From assembly GCA_030653405.1 (NCBI GenBank), contig JAURZO010000021.1, forward strand, positions 1 through 34,028: a DNA stretch of 34,028 nucleotides, given 5' to 3'. Shown piece by piece: positions 32,054-34,028 of this stretch. Under the pieces are notes generated by a model. It saw only the letters and a program-made list of their open reading frames with translations. It was not told where the DNA came from and did not search any database. A program made the position numbers and the translations under genes. Source of the DNA: Zwartia sp. (lineage in GTDB: Bacteria; Pseudomonadota; Gammaproteobacteria; Burkholderiales; Burkholderiaceae_B). Within the stretch, counting starts at the first letter, position 1. Every line of letters starts with the position of its first letter.

Positions 32054-33184
32054 TCAAATTCCCCATTGATCCATGACTTCTTCGGCAAGACCGAAGGCAG
32101 TGCTTGCTCCCGTTCCGCTAATGACGCTGATCACGCGGATATTCTGTTCTGGGGATAAAACCAAAGCGTCCGTGTCAGCGGCTCCAACAGGATATTTTCC
32201 TGTCCAGCGATGCGTGATGTTGTATTCATTCAAACGAAGCGTTTGTGTGAGTTGCTGCAGGATCAAATGATCGACCGACTCGTTTGCAAACGGTTCGACT
32301 TCGCATGCAGAGTGGTGTGAATCACCAACAACCAAACTTCCGTCTTGGCTTTGAACCACAATCAGGTGAATGCCTGCCTCTAGGCAGGGCTGCTCTTCGC
32401 GTTTCAGACGATCCAGCAAATGCGCATGACAGTTCAATCCGGTGTAGCCTGCATAACGTACCAGACTGAGATCTGACATCACTGCGGCCTGAAGGTTGAG
32501 CCGTTGCCGAGGCTGTATGCGCAGCATCTGAAGCTGCGTATGCGTGAGCTGATGTGGCGCCAGGTAGGGCGCAGCGACACCACTGAGCTCGTTGCCGGGG
32601 CATATAACCAATCGTTCGGCATGAAAGTTCCCGTTTGCTGTGCGCAAATGCGGCAGGTTGATCTCGAGCAACTCGTGATCAAAATAGAAATCAACGTTCA
32701 TTTCGCGACCTAACCACGCGGTTAAGGTACCGATCGCTTCTTTTGATTCCACGCGTAATTCATGCGGACTATAAAGTCCGCCCAAAGCAAGTTCGCGTCT
32801 GACTTCAGGGAATCGAGCATGCAAGGCGTCGGCGTTGAGCAAGACGCAGTCCTCCCCCATTTCAGTTGCTTTAAAAACCTCCAGGATATCCATTGCCTCA
32901 GTGCGTTGACCCACAACAACGAGTCCTTGATGACAGATCGGGATCCCTGCTTTAGGCGCTACTTCATTCCAAAGATCTTTCGATCGACGTGCACGACGCC
33001 ACGTATCGCCTGCACGCTGGCCCGTGATCGTAACAAAGCCGAAATTTCGGATTGAAGCACCTGTGCAACGACTGTTTTTCTCCAGAACAGCAACGCGTAA
33101 GCCTTTTTGAGCGGCCATCCAAGCGTGCGCCAGACCGACGATGCCAGCTCCCGCGACCACGACATCATATTTAGTGGACAGCAT
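32054..33184 (-). CDS. TIGR03364-type FAD-dependent oxidoreductase of phosphonate clusters
   Basis: D-amino-acid-oxidase-like flavoenzyme of 376 residues, cytosolic. The dinucleotide-binding motif VVVAGAGIVGLAHAWMAAQ is at the very start, followed by VLEKN and the family-typical ASIRNFGFVTITGQRAG. The C-terminus carries the second FAD contact (ISGTGASTAFGLAEEVM). Its place between an iron alcohol dehydrogenase and phnX matches the TIGR03364 group found with phosphonate genes; such enzymes probably oxidise an aminophosphonate to phosphonoacetaldehyde. The exact substrate is not readable. The ATG at 33184, with GGAG eight bases upstream, overlaps the previous gene by 14 bp. Confidence 0.9.
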   Translation of the reverse strand: MLSTKYDVVVAGAGIVGLAHAWMAAQKGLRVAVLEKNSRCTGASIRNFGFVTITGQRAGDTWRRARRSKDLWNEVAPKAGIPICHQGLVVVGQRTEAMDILEVFKATEMGEDCVLLNADALHARFPEVRRELALGGLYSPHELRVESKEAIGTLTAWLGREMNVDFYFDHELLEINLPHLRTANGNFHAERLVICPGNELSGVAAPYLAPHQLTHTQLQMLRIQPRQRLNLQAAVMSDLSLVRYAGYTGLNCHAHLLDRLKREEQPCLEAGIHLIVVQSQDGSLVVGDSHHSACEVEPFANESVDHLILQQLTQTLRLNEYNITHRWTGKYPVGAADTDALVLSPEQNIRVISVISGTGASTAFGLAEEVMDQWGI

Positions 33185-34028
33185 GGATGCGCTCCGCAGT
33201 GACAAAGTTTTTTCCACGTCTTGAACGAAGGGCCGCTTTGATACGCGCATCAATCGTGGGGTCCGCTGCATTGAGGGGGACAGGCTCATAACCCAAATTA
33301 ATCAACCATTCCTGCAATTCCCACTCGTCTGTAATCAACGGCTCCATCGCCGCACGAAGGTAAATCCCCATTTCTTCTGACGACTCACGCGCGAGCTTAT
33401 AGACACGTGGCAACCATTTTGCACAGGCCTCGCCGTGCGTGATGCCGGCTACAAGTGTGTCTTCATAAGACAAGGCATGAACAAGGGCGGTCTCCGTAAT
33501 CGCCATTGCTTGTCCAGCCCAAAGAGCCGCTTGGCTCATCTCGGTTCTTAATCCGATATCGTGAGGATGTTCCTGTAATCCCGGTAATGCGCGGGTAATC
33601 TGTTGCGCTGCAGACATCGCGAAGGCGAAGGCTTTGGGTACCCGTTGCCGATTCCAGATTGCCTCCAGTGCATGAGCCAAGGCATCAACGCCACTGTCTC
33701 GCGTGACAGTCCAGGGTGCGGTCAAACAGAGCTCTGGGTCAACGACTGCCCAGTCAGCGGTCGCAGCAGATCCATAAAAAGAATGCTTAGAACCGTTATG
33801 CACGTCCCACAAGGTGGCAGTCGAGGACACTTCGCTGCCCGTACCCGCCGTCGTGGGCATCAGTAAAAGGGGACAAGTCGTAAACGTATTGATGTCGCTG
33901 GGTTGATCCAGAACACTCATGATTGACGCTTGTGGTGGCAAGGCGATCCTCATCGATTTTGCCAAATCCAGCGTGCTGCCTCCACCGATCGCGACGATTG
34001 TGGGTAGGTCTCGACCGCCATGTCTGGA
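33171..34028 (-). CDS. Phosphonate-associated iron-containing alcohol dehydrogenase (partial)
   Basis: Truncated at its N-terminus by the window edge; 285 residues are visible. The nucleotide-binding segment IVAIGGGSTLDLAK is at the beginning of the visible part, followed by PLLLMPTTAGTGSEVSSTATLWD. The metal-ligand regions DSGVDALAHALEAIW, and further on ALVHALSY and GITHGEACAKWLP, are intact. The position with the TIGR03364 FAD enzyme and phnX fits the TIGR03405 subgroup of iron alcohol dehydrogenases linked to phosphonate genes. It may interconvert an aldehyde and alcohol in that pathway, such as phosphonoacetaldehyde or the acetaldehyde made by PhnX; that is inference. It overlaps the FAD gene by 14 bp. 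Confidence 0.88.
   Translation of the reverse strand, partial: SRHGGRDLPTIVAIGGGSTLDLAKSMRIALPPQASIMSVLDQPSDINTFTTCPLLLMPTTAGTGSEVSSTATLWDVHNGSKHSFYGSAATADWAVVDPELCLTAPWTVTRDSGVDALAHALEAIWNRQRVPKAFAFAMSAAQQITRALPGLQEHPHDIGLRTEMSQAALWAGQAMAITETALVHALSYEDTLVAGITHGEACAKWLPRVYKLARESSEEMGIYLRAAMEPLITDEWELQEWLINLGYEPVPLNAADPTIDARIKAALRSRRGKNFVTAERIHAVH

Noticed and set aside
1..34028. Prophage, insertion sequence, tRNA or rRNA
   Set aside because: No transposase, integrase, phage or RNA gene signature was seen in the window.

Overview
The window looks like a chromosomal segment of a betaproteobacterium of the order Burkholderiales, most likely Alcaligenaceae-like. The reasons are a Bug-type tricarboxylate-receptor protein, a Bordetella/Achromobacter style of phosphonate genes, an ArsJ/GAPDH pair, a CopR/CopS-type copper locus, and moderate GC with very dense packing. 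There are 34 calls in 34 kb including partial genes at both ends, no gene-free gap over 300 bp, several shared or overlapping stop codons, and no insertion sequence, phage gene, tRNA, rRNA or CRISPR array that I can see. The genus cannot be fixed from sequence reading alone.

Layout. (1) 1-7.7 kb: queE (queuosine) with a truncated downstream gene, an Acr3 arsenite exporter, PPK2 polyphosphate kinase, an EamA-type transporter, an ArnT-like membrane glycosyltransferase, and the arsenate pair GAPDH-ArsJ. Arsenic functions are split over two separate loci with no arsR or arsC in view. (2) 7.8-11.8 kb: a class I glutamine amidotransferase, then two divergent regulatory transcription units, MerR-like regulator + DUF2237 (minus) and Rrf2-like regulator + TIGR03643/DUF2805 (plus). 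They are separated by an AT-rich region with an exact 11-bp tandem repeat and related half-sites. A 2OG-Fe dioxygenase follows. (3) 11.8-17.7 kb: a copper/silver locus. TolC-like protein, multicopper oxidase, cupredoxin and CusF-like protein (minus) are divergent from an OmpR-type regulator and a sensor kinase (plus), with a candidate regulator box between them. (4) 17.6-20.5 kb: an unrecognised secreted protein and a Na/Pi cotransporter with a PhoU-like tail.

(5) 20.6-27.6 kb: the most unusual part. DUF1488 protein, a family-3 solute-binding protein and a membrane PAS-GGDEF diguanylate cyclase run rightwards. A Leu/Ile/Val-type solute-binding protein and a membrane PAS-GGDEF-EAL protein run leftwards. 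The two units meet tail to tail with their stop codons sharing one CTAG. Neither binding protein has ABC permease or ATPase genes nearby, so each may act as the ligand sensor of its adjacent c-di-GMP enzyme, as in the NspS/MbaA arrangement of Vibrio. One synthase and one probable phosphodiesterase would make a two-input, opposed signalling pair.

(6) 27.6-34 kb: malonyl-CoA decarboxylase, divergent from the binding protein across a perfect 8-bp-arm palindrome; a patatin-like (RssA-type) phospholipase; a Bug receptor with a strong terminator; then a phosphonate operon on the minus strand (iron-containing alcohol dehydrogenase cut by the window edge, TIGR03364-type FAD oxidoreductase, PhnX). All assignments come from reading the translated sequence; no database search was run.
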